A DNA stretch of 64,000 bases, taken from NCBI GenBank assembly GCA_007994965.1, contig VOPW01000001.1, forward strand, positions 806,001-870,000, written 5' to 3'. Shown here piece by piece: positions 42,085 through 53,222 of the stretch. A model generated the notes under the pieces. That model saw only the letters and a list, made by a program, of their open reading frames with translations, was not told the origin of the DNA and searched no databases. Position 1 is the first letter of the stretch; every line of letters starts with the position of its first letter. The DNA is from Piscinibacter aquaticus (GTDB lineage Bacteria; Pseudomonadota; Gammaproteobacteria; Burkholderiales; Burkholderiaceae_C). The position numbers were made by a program, and so were the translations under genes.

Positions 42085-44069
42085 ATGGGCGCTTCCGCAC
42101 TGATGTCGCTGGGCATGCGCGCGATGACCGCGAACTACGCGGCATTGCAGGCCACCGGCCACAACATCGCCAACGTCAACACCGAGGGCTACTCGCGGCA
42201 GAGCGTGGTGCTCGGCACCAACGGCGGGCAGTTCACCGGCGCCGGCTTCTTCGGCAAGGGTGTCAATGTCGACGCCGTCAAGCGCGAGCACAGCGAGTTC
42301 CTGACCCGCGAGGCGGCCACCACCCGCGCCATCGCCGCGGCCGACGAGACGCGCAGCACGCAGCTGCAGCAGCTGGAGAAGGTCTTCCCGCTCGGCGAGG
42401 ACGGCCTCGGCTATTCGGCCACGCAGATGTTCAATGCCTTCGTCGACGTGGCCAACAAGCCCGCCGACACCTCGGCACGCCGGTGGTGCTGGCCCGCGCC
42501 GGTGAATTCGCCTCGCGGCTGAAGAGCGCCGGCGAGCAGCTCGACACGCTGCAGCAGGGCGTGACGGAAGAGCTGAAGGCGAGCATCTCGCAGGTCAACA
42601 TGCTGGCCGGCCGCGTGGCCGAGCTGAACCAGAAGATCGCGGCGGTGAAGGGCTCGGGCCAGTCGCCCAACGACCTGCTCGACCAGCGCGACCAGACCAT
42701 CAACGAGATGAGCCGCTACCTGCAGGTGACGACCATCGAGGCCGGCGACGGCAGCATGAGCGTGTTCATCGGCGGCGGCCAGAAGCTGGTGCTGGGCAAC
42801 CAGACCACCTCGCTGGTGGCGGTGGCCGACGTGTTCGATCCGTCGCGTCTGCAGCTCGGCGTCAACGACGCCGGCACGCTGCGCGAGATGCCGCAGGAGC
42901 TGGTGACCGGCGGCTCGCTGGCCGGCCTGCTGCGCTTCCAGAACCAGGACACGGTGGCCGCGCGCAACCAGCTGGGCCAGATCGCCGCCTCGGTGGCCGG
43001 CAACGTCAACCGCCAGCAGGCGCTCGGTCTCGATGGCAGCCAGCCGCCGGCCACCGGCGCGCCGCTGCTGACCGTCGGTGGCCCGCAGGTGCTGCCGGCC
43101 AGCACCAACACCGGCAGCTCGACGGTGAGCCCGGCGGTGGCCAACCCGATGGAGCTGCAGGCCAGCGACTACGAACTCTTCCGCGACCCGGCGCTGCCGG
43201 CCGGCAGCTATCGGCTGACGCGGCTGTCCGACGGCACGGTGCAGACGGTGACCAGCGGTGCGGTGGTCGACGGCCTGCAGATCACGGTCGGTGCGCCGGC
43301 GCCCGCCGCCAACGACCGCTTCCTGCTGCAGCCGGTGGCGGCGGCGGCGCGCAACGCCGCGCTGGCGCTGGAGAACACCCGCGGCATCGCCGCGGCCTCG
43401 CCGGTGGCGGCCACCTTCGATGTCGACAACCTCGGCACGGCGTCGACGGCCTCGCTCAGCGCCACCGCGGTGAATGCCGCCGCGGCACCGCTGACCGCGA
43501 CGATCACCTTCACCAACGACAGCGGCGCCTACAACTGGGAGCTGCGCGACGCCAGCAACGCGCTGGTGCGCAGCGGCACCGGCACCTGGACCGCCGGCAC
43601 GCCGATCCGCAGCGATGCCTGGACGCCGGCCACGCCGGCGCAGCGCTACGACTGGGCGCTCGATCTCAGCGGCGTGCCGCGCAACGGCGACGTGCTGACG
43701 GTGGGCAACACGCCGTTCCCGGCCTCGGACAACGGCAATGCCCGCGCGATGATGGCGCTGCGCGATGCCGGCATCGTCGGCCAGCGCACGCTGGCCAGCG
43801 GCACGGTGGTGCCGGGCTCCAGCGTCACCGATGCCTACGCGAACGTGCTGGCCGAAATCGGCGTGCGTGTGCAGAGCGCGGAACTCGCCTCGAAGCAGTC
43901 GGCGGCGATTGCCGATCAGGCCGAGTCGAACGTGCAGGCCAAGGTCGGCGTCAACCTCGACGAGGAAGCCGCCCGCCTGATCCAGTTCCAGCAGAGTTAC
44001 CGGGCCGCGGCCAAGATGCTGCAGGTGGCGCAGTCGCTGTTCGACACGCTGCTGCAGACCGCCGGTTGA
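42085..44069 (+). CDS. flgK: Hook-filament junction protein FlgK (HAP1)
   Basis: About 661 residues. N-terminal MSLGMRAMTANYAALQATGH and IANVNTEGYSRQSVVL; the C-terminal SAELASKQSAAIADQAESNV and NLDEEAARLIQFQQSYRAAA are the D0/D1 heptads. A base is missing near 42476 (TSATPVVLARAG). The middle is a variable Ala/Thr-rich domain. Client of FlgN. Confidence 0.94.
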
Positions 44070-44083
44070 ACCGAGAGGCACCC

Positions 44084-45282
44084 ATGAGTGTTCGCATCAG
44101 CACCCGCGGCGTCACCGAAGCCGGCATCGAGACGCTGCAGAAGCGGCAGGTCGACGCCGAGGCGCAGGAACGCCTGACCACCGGCAAGCGCGTGCACAAG
44201 GCCAGCGACGACCCCGCCGCCGCGGCGCGCGCCGAGCGCGCGCTGGCCGGCCAGATGCGCGCCGAGACCAGCCAGCGCGCCGTGGACGCGAGCCGCACCG
44301 CGATGTCGCTGTCGGAAACCGCGATGGGCGATGCGATCGAGCTGCTGCAGCAGGCCCGCGAGGCCATGGTGGCCGCCGGCAACGCGTCCTACAGGGACCA
44401 GGAGCGCGCCAACCGGCCGAGAAGGTCAAGGCGATCCGCAACCAGCTGCTGTCGGTGGCCAACCGCACCGATGGCGCCGGCACCTTCCTGTTCGGCGGCC
44501 AGGGCGCGACCACGCAGCCCTTCGTCGACGCCGCCGGCGGCGTGGGTTACCGCGGCATCAGCGGCGAGCGCCGCACCGAGATGGGCACCGACCTGCCGCT
44601 GACCGTCAACGGCGACGGTGTCTTCATGACCGCCCGCACCGGCAACGGCGTGTTCCAGACCAGTGCCGGCGCCGGCGTCACCAGCGCCTGGATCGACAAC
44701 GGCCGTGTCAGCAACCCGGCCGCACTGACCGGCTCCACCTACACGCTGCAGTTCAGCGTCTCCGGCGGCGCCACCACCTACGCCGTCCTGCGCGACGGCA
44801 ACCCGACCGCCGTGACCGCGGCGCCCTACGTGTCGGGCCAGGACATCACCGTCGATGGCATGACCTTCCGCGTCAGCGGCGCGCCGGCCAACGGCAACAC
44901 CTTCACGGTGGCGCCGTCGACATCGACGCTGTCGATCTTCGATGCGCTCGACCGCGCCTCCGGGCAACTGGCCACCGCCGGCCGCAGCAATGCCCAGATC
45001 GCCCAGGCCAATACCGATGCGCTGCGTGACATCGATCAATCGATGGCCCAGCTGCAGGGCGCCCGTGCGGTGGCCGGCGAGATGCTCGTGCGCATCGACG
45101 GCGAGACCTCGCGGCTGGACGACCAGAAACTGGCCAACCAGATTCAGCGCAGCAGTGCGGAGGATTTGGACATGACCGAGGCCATCTCGAAGTTCCAGAA
45201 CATGCAAACCGGCTACGATGCCGCGCTGAAGTCCTACTCGATGGTGCAGCGGCTGTCGCTGTTCGAGTACTTGAGAACCTGA
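44084..45282 (+). CDS. flgL: Hook-filament junction protein FlgL (HAP3)
   Basis: About 400 residues. MSVRISTRGVTEAGIETLQK, RLTTGKRVHKASDDPAAAAR, and the C-terminal DLDMTEAISKFQNMQTGYDA. A T is lost near 44409 (CCTGG to CCGG). Last flagellar gene of the operon; an EAL-HDOD gene follows after 7 bases. Confidence 0.93.
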
Positions 45283-45289
45283 GGTCCAG

Positions 45290-46487
45290 ATGCTGGATGT
45301 CGCAATCCTCGGCCAGTGGCCTTCGGCTACTCGCCCTTCATCGACAAGAACCGCTCGGTCACGGCCACGCGGCTGACGGTCTTCCCGCTCAAGCCCGATG
45401 CGGTGCCGGATGCCGCGCAGTTGCTGCACGCGGTGGGCGGCGTCTGGCCGGCCGATGGCGCGCGCGTGTCGCTCAACGTGGCCAGCGAATCGCTGCTGCA
45501 GGAGCTGATGAACGCCCAGCCCTCGGGCAACGTGATGGTCGAGATCCCGGCCTTCATGGCCTGCGACCCGGCCAATACCGCGGCCATCCTGGCGCTGCGC
45601 GCCAACGGCAACGTGCTGATGCTCAAGGGCCGCCCGCTGCAGGAGCTGCCGCGCGAGGTGCTGCCCTGCTTCAAGTATTCGGTGATCGATGTCGCCGACG
45701 ACCGCCGCACCGATGGCTCCAAGCCGCCGCCCGGCGTCGAGCGCAGCATTCCCCACGTGCAGGCCGGTGTGCGCACGATCGCCGAGATGGAGCAGTCGTT
45801 CGCCCGCGGCGCCGAGGCCGTGCTCGGCTGGCCGATCGACGACGTGGTGCAGGCCGGCAACGCCAAGTCGCGCGCCGGCCAGCCCGACATGCAGGCGATG
45901 GTCGAGCTGATCCGCCAGGTCGATGCCGCGGAGCCGATCGAGAAGCTCGAGAACACGCTCAAGCGCGATCCGTCGCTGGCCTTCAAGCTGATGCGCTACA
46001 TCAACTCGCCGGCCTTCGGCCTGCGCGTCGAGATCAGCTCGTTCCGCCACGCGATCATGATGCTCGGCTACAAGCGCCTGAAGCGCTGGGTGGCGCTGCT
46101 GCTGGCCACGGCGAGCAAGGACGTCAACATGAAGCCGGTGATGTTCGCCGCCGTGCGCCGCGGGCTGCTGATGGAAGAGCTCGGCCGCGCCAGCAGCGAC
46201 GAGGAGATGCGCAGCGAGCTGTTCATCTGTGGTGTCTTCTCGCTGCTCGACCGCATGTTCCAGCAGCCGTTCTCCGAGCTTCTGTCGAGCATCCCGGTGC
46301 CCGAGCGTGTGTTCCAGGCGCTGGCCAAGGACGAAGGGCCGTTCCAGCCCTACGTCAACATGGTGCGCGCGATCGAGAACGAATCGCTGTTCGACTTCCG
46401 CGAGGCCGCCGACGCGCTGATGATGAGCGTGAGCGAAGTCAACCGGCGCAGCTGCGCGCCCTGACCGCCGCCTCCCAGCTGGAATGA
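45290..46487 (+). CDS. EAL-HDOD (YuxH-type) signalling protein
   Basis: About 399 residues. The N-terminal half is a degenerate EAL fold: where an active EAL starts with the ExL motif it reads RSVTATRLTVFPL, so hydrolysis of cyclic-di-GMP is unlikely. The C-terminal HDOD domain is clear (LENTLKRDPSLAFKLMRYIN, FRHAIMMLGYKRLKRWVALL). Breaks lie near 45320 (CCAGG) and 46446 (CCGGG). The ATG is 8 bases after the flgL stop, so a link to flagellar control is plausible. Confidence 0.85.
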
Positions 46488-46506
46488 AAGGCGCCGCCGC
46501 GGCCCC

Positions 46507-49500
46507 GTGGCAGTGAGGGGCCCGATCCGCCCCGAGACCCGGCTGCCGCTGGCGGCCTGGATGCCCTTGCTCGACACGCTGGGCGATGCGGTGCTGCTGC
46601 TCGATGCCGCGGGCGTCGTGCAGATGGCCAATGCCAGTGCGCGCCAGCTGTGCGAAGGCGCCGTGGGGCAGCCTGTCGACGCGCTCGCCCGCTGGCTCGG
46701 TGACGAGGCCGCGGCGTGGGTGCAGGCCGCCCAGCGCGGCGGCGTGCGCAGTGCGGAGCCCCGCCCGCGACCCTGGCCGACGGCCGGCAGGCGCACATCG
46801 CCCGGCGCCGGCTCGACAGCGGTGATGGCGCGCTCAGCCTGCGCCTGCACGCCCCGGTGGCCAGTGCGCCGCCGCTGACCGGCCCGGCGCACAGCGTCGA
46901 GGAGGCGTTCCGCCTGGTGTGGGATGCACCGTTCCCGGCCTCGCTGCAGGATGCCGACTTCCGCATCGTCGACGTCAACCCGGCCTACCTCGACTTCACC
47001 GGCTACACGCGAGAGGCGCTGATCGGCCGCGACCCGATCGAGCTGCAGCCCGACGAGGACCGGCCGCGCACGCTGGCGGCCCGCGACGCCTACCTCGCGC
47101 TGCGCGGCGAGGCCGAGACCGGCCCGCTGTTCGAGCGCCGGCTGATCGACGCGCAGGGCCGCGAGCGCTGGTACCGCGCGGCGCGCCGGCGCGTGACCGA
47201 TGCGCAGGGCCGCACGCTGCTGCTGGTGATCATGCAGGACTCGACGGCCGAACATGCCGCGCGCGAACGCGCCGACCGCTCGGCGCGCGAGCTCGACCAG
47301 TGGTTCGACCTCAGTCCCGTGGGCATGGTGCTGTTCGACGAACGCGGCCTCGTGGTGCGCAGCAACCCGGCTTTCGAGGCGCTGGTGGGCAGCGTGCCGG
47401 TGACGCTGCCCGAGGCCGACGAAGCCGTGCGCGAGCTGCTGTGCTGGCAGGGCGAGGGCGTGGCGGCCGAGCTGCGGCCCGGCGCGCCGCCGCTGGAGCG
47501 GCAGGTGTGGCTGCCGCGGCCAGGGGCCGCGCCGCTGCGCCTGCGTGCGGTGGTGCGCTGCTACAAGTCCAGCGGCGGTTCGCCGCGCTTCATGGCCATC
47601 GTCGAGGACCGCAGCGCCGAGGAGGAGCGTGACCTCGCCCAGCTGCAGATCGGCGCGATGATGGACACGGCCGGCGTCGGCCGGCCACCTTCCAGGAATC
47701 GGCGGGCTGGGTACGGCAGCGCCAGGGCGGTTCGGCCGGCGGCGCCCCCTCGGCGCTGCAGGCGATCGGCCGCGACGTGGTGCTGCCCGAGTCGATCCCC
47801 GAGTACGAACGGCTGCAGCGCGCGCTGCGCCTGGGCGAGCGCGCCGAGGTGCGCTATGCGGTGCGCCACCCGGAGCTGGGCCAGCGCTGGCTGCTCACGC
47901 GCGTGGAGCCGGCCACGCTGGCCTCCGGCCAGCGCACCACGTCGGTCGTCACGCTGGACGTCACCGAGCAGGAGCAGGCGCGCACGCGCAGCGAGGAACT
48001 GCTGCGCGAGATGACCAGCATCCTCGAGAGCACGGTCACCGGCATAGCGCACCTGCGTGGCGATCACCGGTGCGCTGCAACCAGCGCTTCGAGGCCATGC
48101 TGGGCCTGCCGCCGGGCATCGCGGCCGGCCGCACGCTGCACGAACTGTTCGCGGCGCAGCCGCAGGTCCTCGATGCGGCCGAGCGGGGTCTGAAGACACT
48201 CGCCGAAGGCGAGGTGCTCGAGACCGAGTTCGAATTCACGCCGCCGGGGCAGGCGCCGCTGTGGTACGGCCTGTCGGTGCGGCGCACCGATGCGCCTCCG
48301 GCGCGGTGGAACTGATCGCCGTGCTGTCCGACATCACCCGGCTGAAGCTGCAGCAGAGCGAGCTGGAACTCGCCGCGCGCGATCGCGAGCTGATGTTCAG
48401 CCTCTCCGAGGTGGGCATCGCCTCGGTGCGCGACGGCCGCATCCAGCGGGCCAACGATGCGCTGGCGCAGCTGGCTGGCTGGCCGGCGTCCGATCTGGCC
48501 GGCCTGACCTTGTCGATGCTCTACGCCGACCCGGCCGACTATGCGCGCCGCTGGCCGCACCAGGAGCGCGAGCTGCGGCTGCACGGCCGCTGGAGCGGCG
48601 AGCTGCAGCTGCGCCGCCGCGACGGCGCACTGCTGTGGGTGCAGCTCGGCCTGCGCCTGGTGCAGCAGGGCGATCCGGCGGCCGGCTTCATCGCCAGCTT
48701 CGTCAACGTCGATGCGCGCCATCGCGCCGAGCTGGCGGTGGCGCTGCAGGCCGAACGCACGCGGGCGATCCTCGATTCGGTGCTGGTCGGCATCGTCACC
48801 GTCGGCGGCAACGGCATCGAGTGGATGAACCGTTCGGCGCGGCGCATGTTCGGCGGCGATCTCGCCGACTTCCTCAACCAGCCGATCTCCACCGTGGCCA
48901 CGCCGGAGCCGACGCACCCGTTCCGCCGCACGCACTACCTCGAGGAGCTGGCCGAGGGCCGTGCCGAGACCTTCGAGTGCCGCGTGAAGGCGCGCGACGG
49001 CCGCGAGTTCTGGGTGGTGGGCAACGCGGTGGCCACCAGCCGCGAGTCGACCGGCCGCCAACTCACCTACGCGCTGCTCGACATCGAGCGGCGCCGCCGT
49101 GCCGAGGCGCGCATGTCGGAGGCGCAGGCCTCGCTGCAACGTATCATCGAGGCGGCGCCGATGGCCATCACGCTGCGCGAGGCGCGCACGCTGAAGGTCC
49201 TCCAGGCCACCAGGTGGCGGCGCGCAATGCCGGCATGACGCCGCAGCAGCTGGTGGGCGGCGCCCGAGCAGCTGTTCGATGCGCCGACCGCCGCGCAGCG
49301 CCGCGCCGACATGGAGCGCGCGCTGGCCGGCCGCGAGCTGACGCAGCACGAATACCGCATCGAGATCAACGGCACGACGCAGGTGTGGGATGCGCGCTAC
49401 CTGCCGCTGGCCACGCAGCCGGGCCAGCCGCCCGACCAGCTGCTGATGGTGGCCACCGACGTGACCGAGCAGCGCGCTGCGCAGGAGGCGCGCTTCGAGG

Positions 49501-50118
49501 CGGCCATCGCGCAGCGCGAGATGCTGGTCAAGGAAGTGCACCACCGCATCAAGAACAACCTGCAGGGCGTGGCCGGCCTGCTGCAGCAGATCGGCCAGCG
49601 GCGGCCCGAGGTGGCCGGCGTGATGTCGGAGGTGATCGGCCGGTGCAGGCGATCGCGCAGGTCTACGGACTGCAGGTGGGCGCCACCGGGCCGCTGCGCG
49701 TGAAGAGCGTGGTCGAGGCGATCGCCGGTTCGGTGCAGCGCACCTTCGGCCGCACGATCCGCTTCGCGCTCGAAGGCCCGGCGCCGCACCGCTGGGCGCT
49801 GCCGGAGGCCGAGTCGATCCCGATCGCGCTGACCGTCAACGAACTGCTGACCAATGCGGTGAAGCACAGCGCCGGCGCCGAGGTGTGCTGCACGCTGACC
49901 TGCGGCGAGGACGGCGTGCGCATCGCCATCGGCAACGCCGGGCGGCTGCCCGAGGGCTTCGACCGGCGCGCGTGCGCGGTGGCGTGTCGGGGCTGGGACT
50001 GGTGCGCGCGCTGCTGCCACGGCGCAGCGCGGCGCTGGCCATCGAGCAGCAAGGCGAGCAGGTACTGGCCAGCGTGACGCTCGATCCGCCGAGCATCACG
50101 CGGCTGGATCCGGCGTGA
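46507..50118 (+). CDS. Multi-PAS sensor kinase of the HisKA_2 family
   Basis: About 1,200 residues reconstructed across breaks near 46757, 47687, 48069, 48300, 49212, 49264, 49641 and 49973. About seven PAS-type segments are visible in order, for example LVWDAPFPASLQDADFRIVD, WFDLSPVGMVLFDERGLVV, LMFSLSEVGIASVRDGRIQ and ILDSVLVGIVTVGGNGIEW. The kinase core has KEVHHRIKNNLQG (HisKA_2 H-box) and TVNELLTNAVKHS, GLGLVRALLP. No membrane helix is seen, so it is probably cytoplasmic. It starts at GTG; an ATG 23 bases upstream meets a stop. The ANTAR response regulator downstream is its likely partner. Confidence 0.8.
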
Positions 50119-50155
50119 CCGCGGCGGCCTTCTTCGCGGACAATCCGCGTCAACT

Positions 50156-50789
50156 GTGATGTCTCGGGGAGAGGCTGAGGTGGGTGCGACGGGCAAGGGC
50201 ACGATCCTGGTGGTGGATGACGACCGGCTGGTGCTGGCCACGCTGGTCCACGGCCTCGTGCAGGCCGGCTACGAGGTGATCGATGCCGACAACGGCGACG
50301 ACGCGATCCTGCTTGCCCGCGAGCGGCGGCCCGATCTCGCGCTGCTCGACATCCGCATGGAAGGCAAGAGCGGCTTCGACGTGGCCGAGACGCTGCGCGA
50401 CAAGTACCGCATCCCGTTCATGTTCCTGTCGGCCTTCTCCGACGACGCCACAGTCGCGCAGGTGAAGGCGCTCGGCGCGGTGGCCTACCTCGTCAAGCCG
50501 CTGGACATCCGGCAGATCGTGCCGGCGGTGGAGGCGGCACTGGCCAACGTCGGCGCCCGCCGTGCCGCGCCGCCGGCGGCATCGCCTGTCGTGGCATCCG
50601 CGCCGATGGGCGAGGCGCTCGAGCCGGTCGTCGCGATGGCGGTCGGCGTGCTGATGCACCGCTATTCGCTGGCCCGCGGCCCGGCGCTCGAACGCCTGCG
50701 CAAGCAGGCTCTTGCCGACCAGCGCCCGTTGACCGAACAGGCCGAGCGGCTGCTGCAGGCGGTGGAACTGCTCGAACCCGGGCGAGTAG
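50156..50789 (+). CDS. Response regulator with ANTAR RNA-binding domain
   Basis: Receiver domain (residues 15-130; DDDRLVLATLVHGLVQAGYE, phosphorylated Asp in LALLDIRMEGKSGF, Lys in YLVKPLD). An ANTAR domain follows (AVGVLMHRYSLARGPALERL, ALADQRPLTEQAERLLQAVE). ANTAR proteins bind two-hairpin RNA to stop transcription termination. In the given frame no stop appears until 51187, inside the convergent kinase; a small break near 50775 would end it at the TAG at 50787, which I prefer. Pairs with the HisKA_2 kinase upstream, as such kinases usually do. Confidence 0.8.
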
Positions 50790-50800
50790 CGCGGCTGGGT

Positions 50801-51967
50801 CTAGCCGGGTGGCAGCGAGAAGTGGAAGCTCGCGCCGCGATCCACTTCAGCCTCGGCCCAGACCTCGCCGCCATGACGCCGCACGATGCGCCGCACCGTG
50901 GCCGTGCCGATGCCCGTGCCCTGGAAATCGCTGGCGCTGTGCAGGCGCTGGAAGACGCCGAACAGCCGCTCGGCGAAACGCATGTCGAAGCCGGCGCCGT
51001 TGTCGCGCACGGTGTAGGTGTCGGGGTGCTGCGGGCGGCGTTCCAGCCACACCTCGGGGGCGCGCGTCCTGCCGGTGTACTTCCAGGCATTGCCGAGCAG
51101 GTTCTCGAGCACGAGGCGCAGCAGCGTGGGGTCGCCCATCACCTGCAGGCCCGGCTCGATGTGCAGGATGACCTCGCGGCCCGGTGACTGGCGGCGCAGG
51201 TCTTCGGCGACATACGCCGCCAGCTGCGACAGGTTGACCGGCTGGCGCATCAGCGGCTGCGACGACAGACGCGAGAGCGTCAGCAGCGCATCGATCATCG
51301 CGTTCATGCGCGCCGCGGCGCCGAGCACGCGGTCGAGATGGTCGTTGCCGATGCGGTCGAGCGAGCCGCCGTAGTCTTCCTTGAGGATCTTCGTGAAGCC
51401 CTCGACGACGCGGATCGGCGCGCGCAGGTCGTGCGAGACGGTGTAGCCGAACGACTCCCGCTCGGCTTCGCTGTCGCCGGCGGCCGGCGCGCTGGCCTGT
51501 TCTTCGAGCACCCGCAACGTGCCGGCATAGCCGGCGAAGCGGCCTTCGTCGTCGGCCAGCGTGCGGCCGCGCAGCAGCACGCGGCGCACCGGCTGATCGG
51601 CCGTCGGCGCAAAGCGGCCTTCGAGGTCGTGCAGCGGCGCGCGGCGGTCGAGTGCCTGCTGCAAGGCGGTCGGCGCGATCGGCGCGACGCGCTCGGCGAG
51701 TGCCGTGCCGATGCCTTCCACCGGCGCCGTCGCCCCATCGGCCGGCGGCCGCAACTCGACGAGCCGGTGCATGGCATCGGTGCGCCACTGCCAGACGTCG
51801 AGTTGTTCCTGAAGCGCCCGCAGTTCCTCGCGGGCGCGGCGCAAGGCATCGCGCATGCGGCGTTGTTCGCGCACCCACAGCCGGGCGAGCAGGGCGCCGA
51901 TCAGCAGCGAGGGCAGGACGAAGCCCCAGGGGGACAGCGCGGACATGCGACCGATTGTAAGGAGCAC
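50801..51967 (-). CDS. Sensor histidine kinase with N-terminal membrane anchor
   Basis: 388 residues, intact. One hydrophobic helix (WGFVLPSLLIGALLARLWV), a coiled coil (RRMRDALRRAREELRALQEQ) and a PAS-like region precede HisKA (FGYTVSHDLRAPIRVVEGFT). The ATPase domain has LENLLGNAWKYTG, VRDNGAGFDM and GTGIGTATV. It resembles phytochrome-like/CheY-coupled kinases. The start could be the second methionine, MSALSPWG at 51946. Convergent to the ANTAR regulator and divergent from the next gene. Confidence 0.85.
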   Translation of the reverse strand: MLLTIGRMSALSPWGFVLPSLLIGALLARLWVREQRRMRDALRRAREELRALQEQLDVWQWRTDAMHRLVELRPPADGATAPVEGIGTALAERVAPIAPTALQQALDRRAPLHDLEGRFAPTADQPVRRVLLRGRTLADDEGRFAGYAGTLRVLEEQASAPAAGDSEAERESFGYTVSHDLRAPIRVVEGFTKILKEDYGGSLDRIGNDHLDRVLGAAARMNAMIDALLTLSRLSSQPLMRQPVNLSQLAAYVAEDLRRQSPGREVILHIEPGLQVMGDPTLLRLVLENLLGNAWKYTGRTRAPEVWLERRPQHPDTYTVRDNGAGFDMRFAERLFGVFQRLHSASDFQGTGIGTATVRRIVRRHGGEVWAEAEVDRGASFHFSLPPG

Positions 51968-52050
51968 CCTTGCACGGTCCGACCGGGGTGCGGGTTCAAG
52001 TTCGGGGGCTGCAAGCCGAAGACGACGGTGCGCCTTGCCGCACGACCTCG

Positions 52051-52938
52051 ATGCTGTTCAGACTCTCGCGCATCCTCTTCTGGCTGGCGGCCGCCTCGGC
52101 GGCCACCGCCCTGCTCGGGCCGCCGCAGCTTGCGACGGTACTGACGGCGCTGGCCGGCCTTGCGGTGATCGCCGCCTATGCCCTGGCGCGCTGGGCACTG
52201 CAACGCGACCGCGCGGCGGCGCAGCGGACCGCGCCGGACAGCGCACCCGCGCGGCTCGATCCGGCAGCGCTGGGCGAGATCGGGCTGCGCCTGCGCGACG
52301 CGGTGACCGGCGCCCCTTCGCTGCAGTCCGCTGTGCTGGCGGCGACTAATATCCTCCGCGCCGAACTCGGATCGCGCGAGGCCACCGTGCACCGTGTGCA
52401 CGCCGTGTCGCCGCCCTTCGTGGATCTGATCACGGTCACGGTCGATGGCCTGCCGGGCATCGAGCACCGGGTTCGCCTGGAGCGTTCTCCCTTGGGCGAG
52501 GCCGTGCGTGAAGGCCGCGTGGCCGGGCCGGGCGGCGGGCCCTTCGCGATCCCGGTGCGTGGCGCCGACGCCGGCTGGGCCTGGTTGATCGAGCTGGGCC
52601 CGGTGGCGCTGCAGGCCGAGCCCGGCGGGCTGGAGGCACTCTTCGAGCGGCTCGCCGTGCATCTGGCGCAGTTGGCACGCGCTGACGCGCCGGCCCAAGC
52701 GACGCTTGGAGACTCCCGCCGTGACATCCTCACGCCGGGCAGTGGCGCCCAGGCCATGCCCTGCTGGGCACAGGGGGCGGATTGCAGACACAATACCCTG
52801 AAACAGCTGTCACGCCCGACCCCTTGCCTGCAGCCGCCGTGTCTGTCCCTTCGCCGACCTCGCCCCCGACTGCCCAACTCGACGCCGAGGCCCTGGCGCG
52901 TCTGCGCGAGCTCGATCCGAAGGGCGAGAATCAGCTGA
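52051..52938 (+). CDS. Membrane-anchored protein of unknown function
   Basis: Two hydrophobic helices at the N terminus (ILFWLAAASAATALL and LATVLTALAGLAVIAAYALA) are followed by a soluble domain of about 190 residues (LQSAVLAATNILRAELGSRE, LERSPLGEAVREGRVAGPGG). The domain has a GAF-like feel, but I cannot assign it. The frame runs 150 bp into the Hpt gene; a break after about 52750 is likely, so the natural stop is uncertain. Confidence 0.55.
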   Translation: MLFRLSRILFWLAAASAATALLGPPQLATVLTALAGLAVIAAYALARWALQRDRAAAQRTAPDSAPARLDPAALGEIGLRLRDAVTGAPSLQSAVLAATNILRAELGSREATVHRVHAVSPPFVDLITVTVDGLPGIEHRVRLERSPLGEAVREGRVAGPGGGPFAIPVRGADAGWAWLIELGPVALQAEPGGLEALFERLAVHLAQLARADAPAQATLGDSRRDILTPGSGAQAMPCWAQGADCRHNTLKQLSRPTPCLQPPCLSLRRPRPRLPNSTPRPWRVCASSIRRARIS

Positions 52939-53222
52939 TCGACCGCGTGCTGCGGGCCTTCGAAAGCTCGGCCCTGCGCCTGTTGCCCCAGCTCGAGGCC
53001 GCCCGCGCGAGCGGCGATCGCGCCGGTGTGCGCCACGTCGCGCACACGCTGAAGTCCTCGTCGGCGAGCATCGGTGCGCTGGCGTTGTCCCAGCACTGCG
53101 CCAAGGTCGAGGGACTGATCCGCGAGAACAGCAGCGAAGACCTGCAGGCGCCGTTGTCGGCGCTGGTGGCGGAACTGGATGCCGTGCGCGCGGCCATCCG
53201 CACGATGCTCGAACCACGATGA
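52782..53222 (+). CDS. Hpt-domain phosphotransfer protein
   Basis: Up to 146 residues. The Hpt signature VRHVAHTLKSSSASIGALAL carries the phosphorylated His. The C-terminal helices (LSALVAELDAVRAAIRTMLE) complete the four-helix bundle. The longest start is TTG at 52782; GTG at 52839 would remove a low-complexity leader and is equally likely. The stop overlaps the next gene (ATGA), so it may relay phosphate to that protein's receiver domain. Confidence 0.82.
   Translation: MQTQYPETAVTPDPLPAAAVSVPSPTSPPTAQLDAEALARLRELDPKGENQLIDRVLRAFESSALRLLPQLEAARASGDRAGVRHVAHTLKSSSASIGALALSQHCAKVEGLIRENSSEDLQAPLSALVAELDAVRAAIRTMLEPR

Noticed and set aside
46484..46516. Short ATG frame just upstream of the multi-PAS kinase
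   Set aside because: Only ten codons before a stop. The kinase frame starts at the GTG codons at 46507 or 46513.
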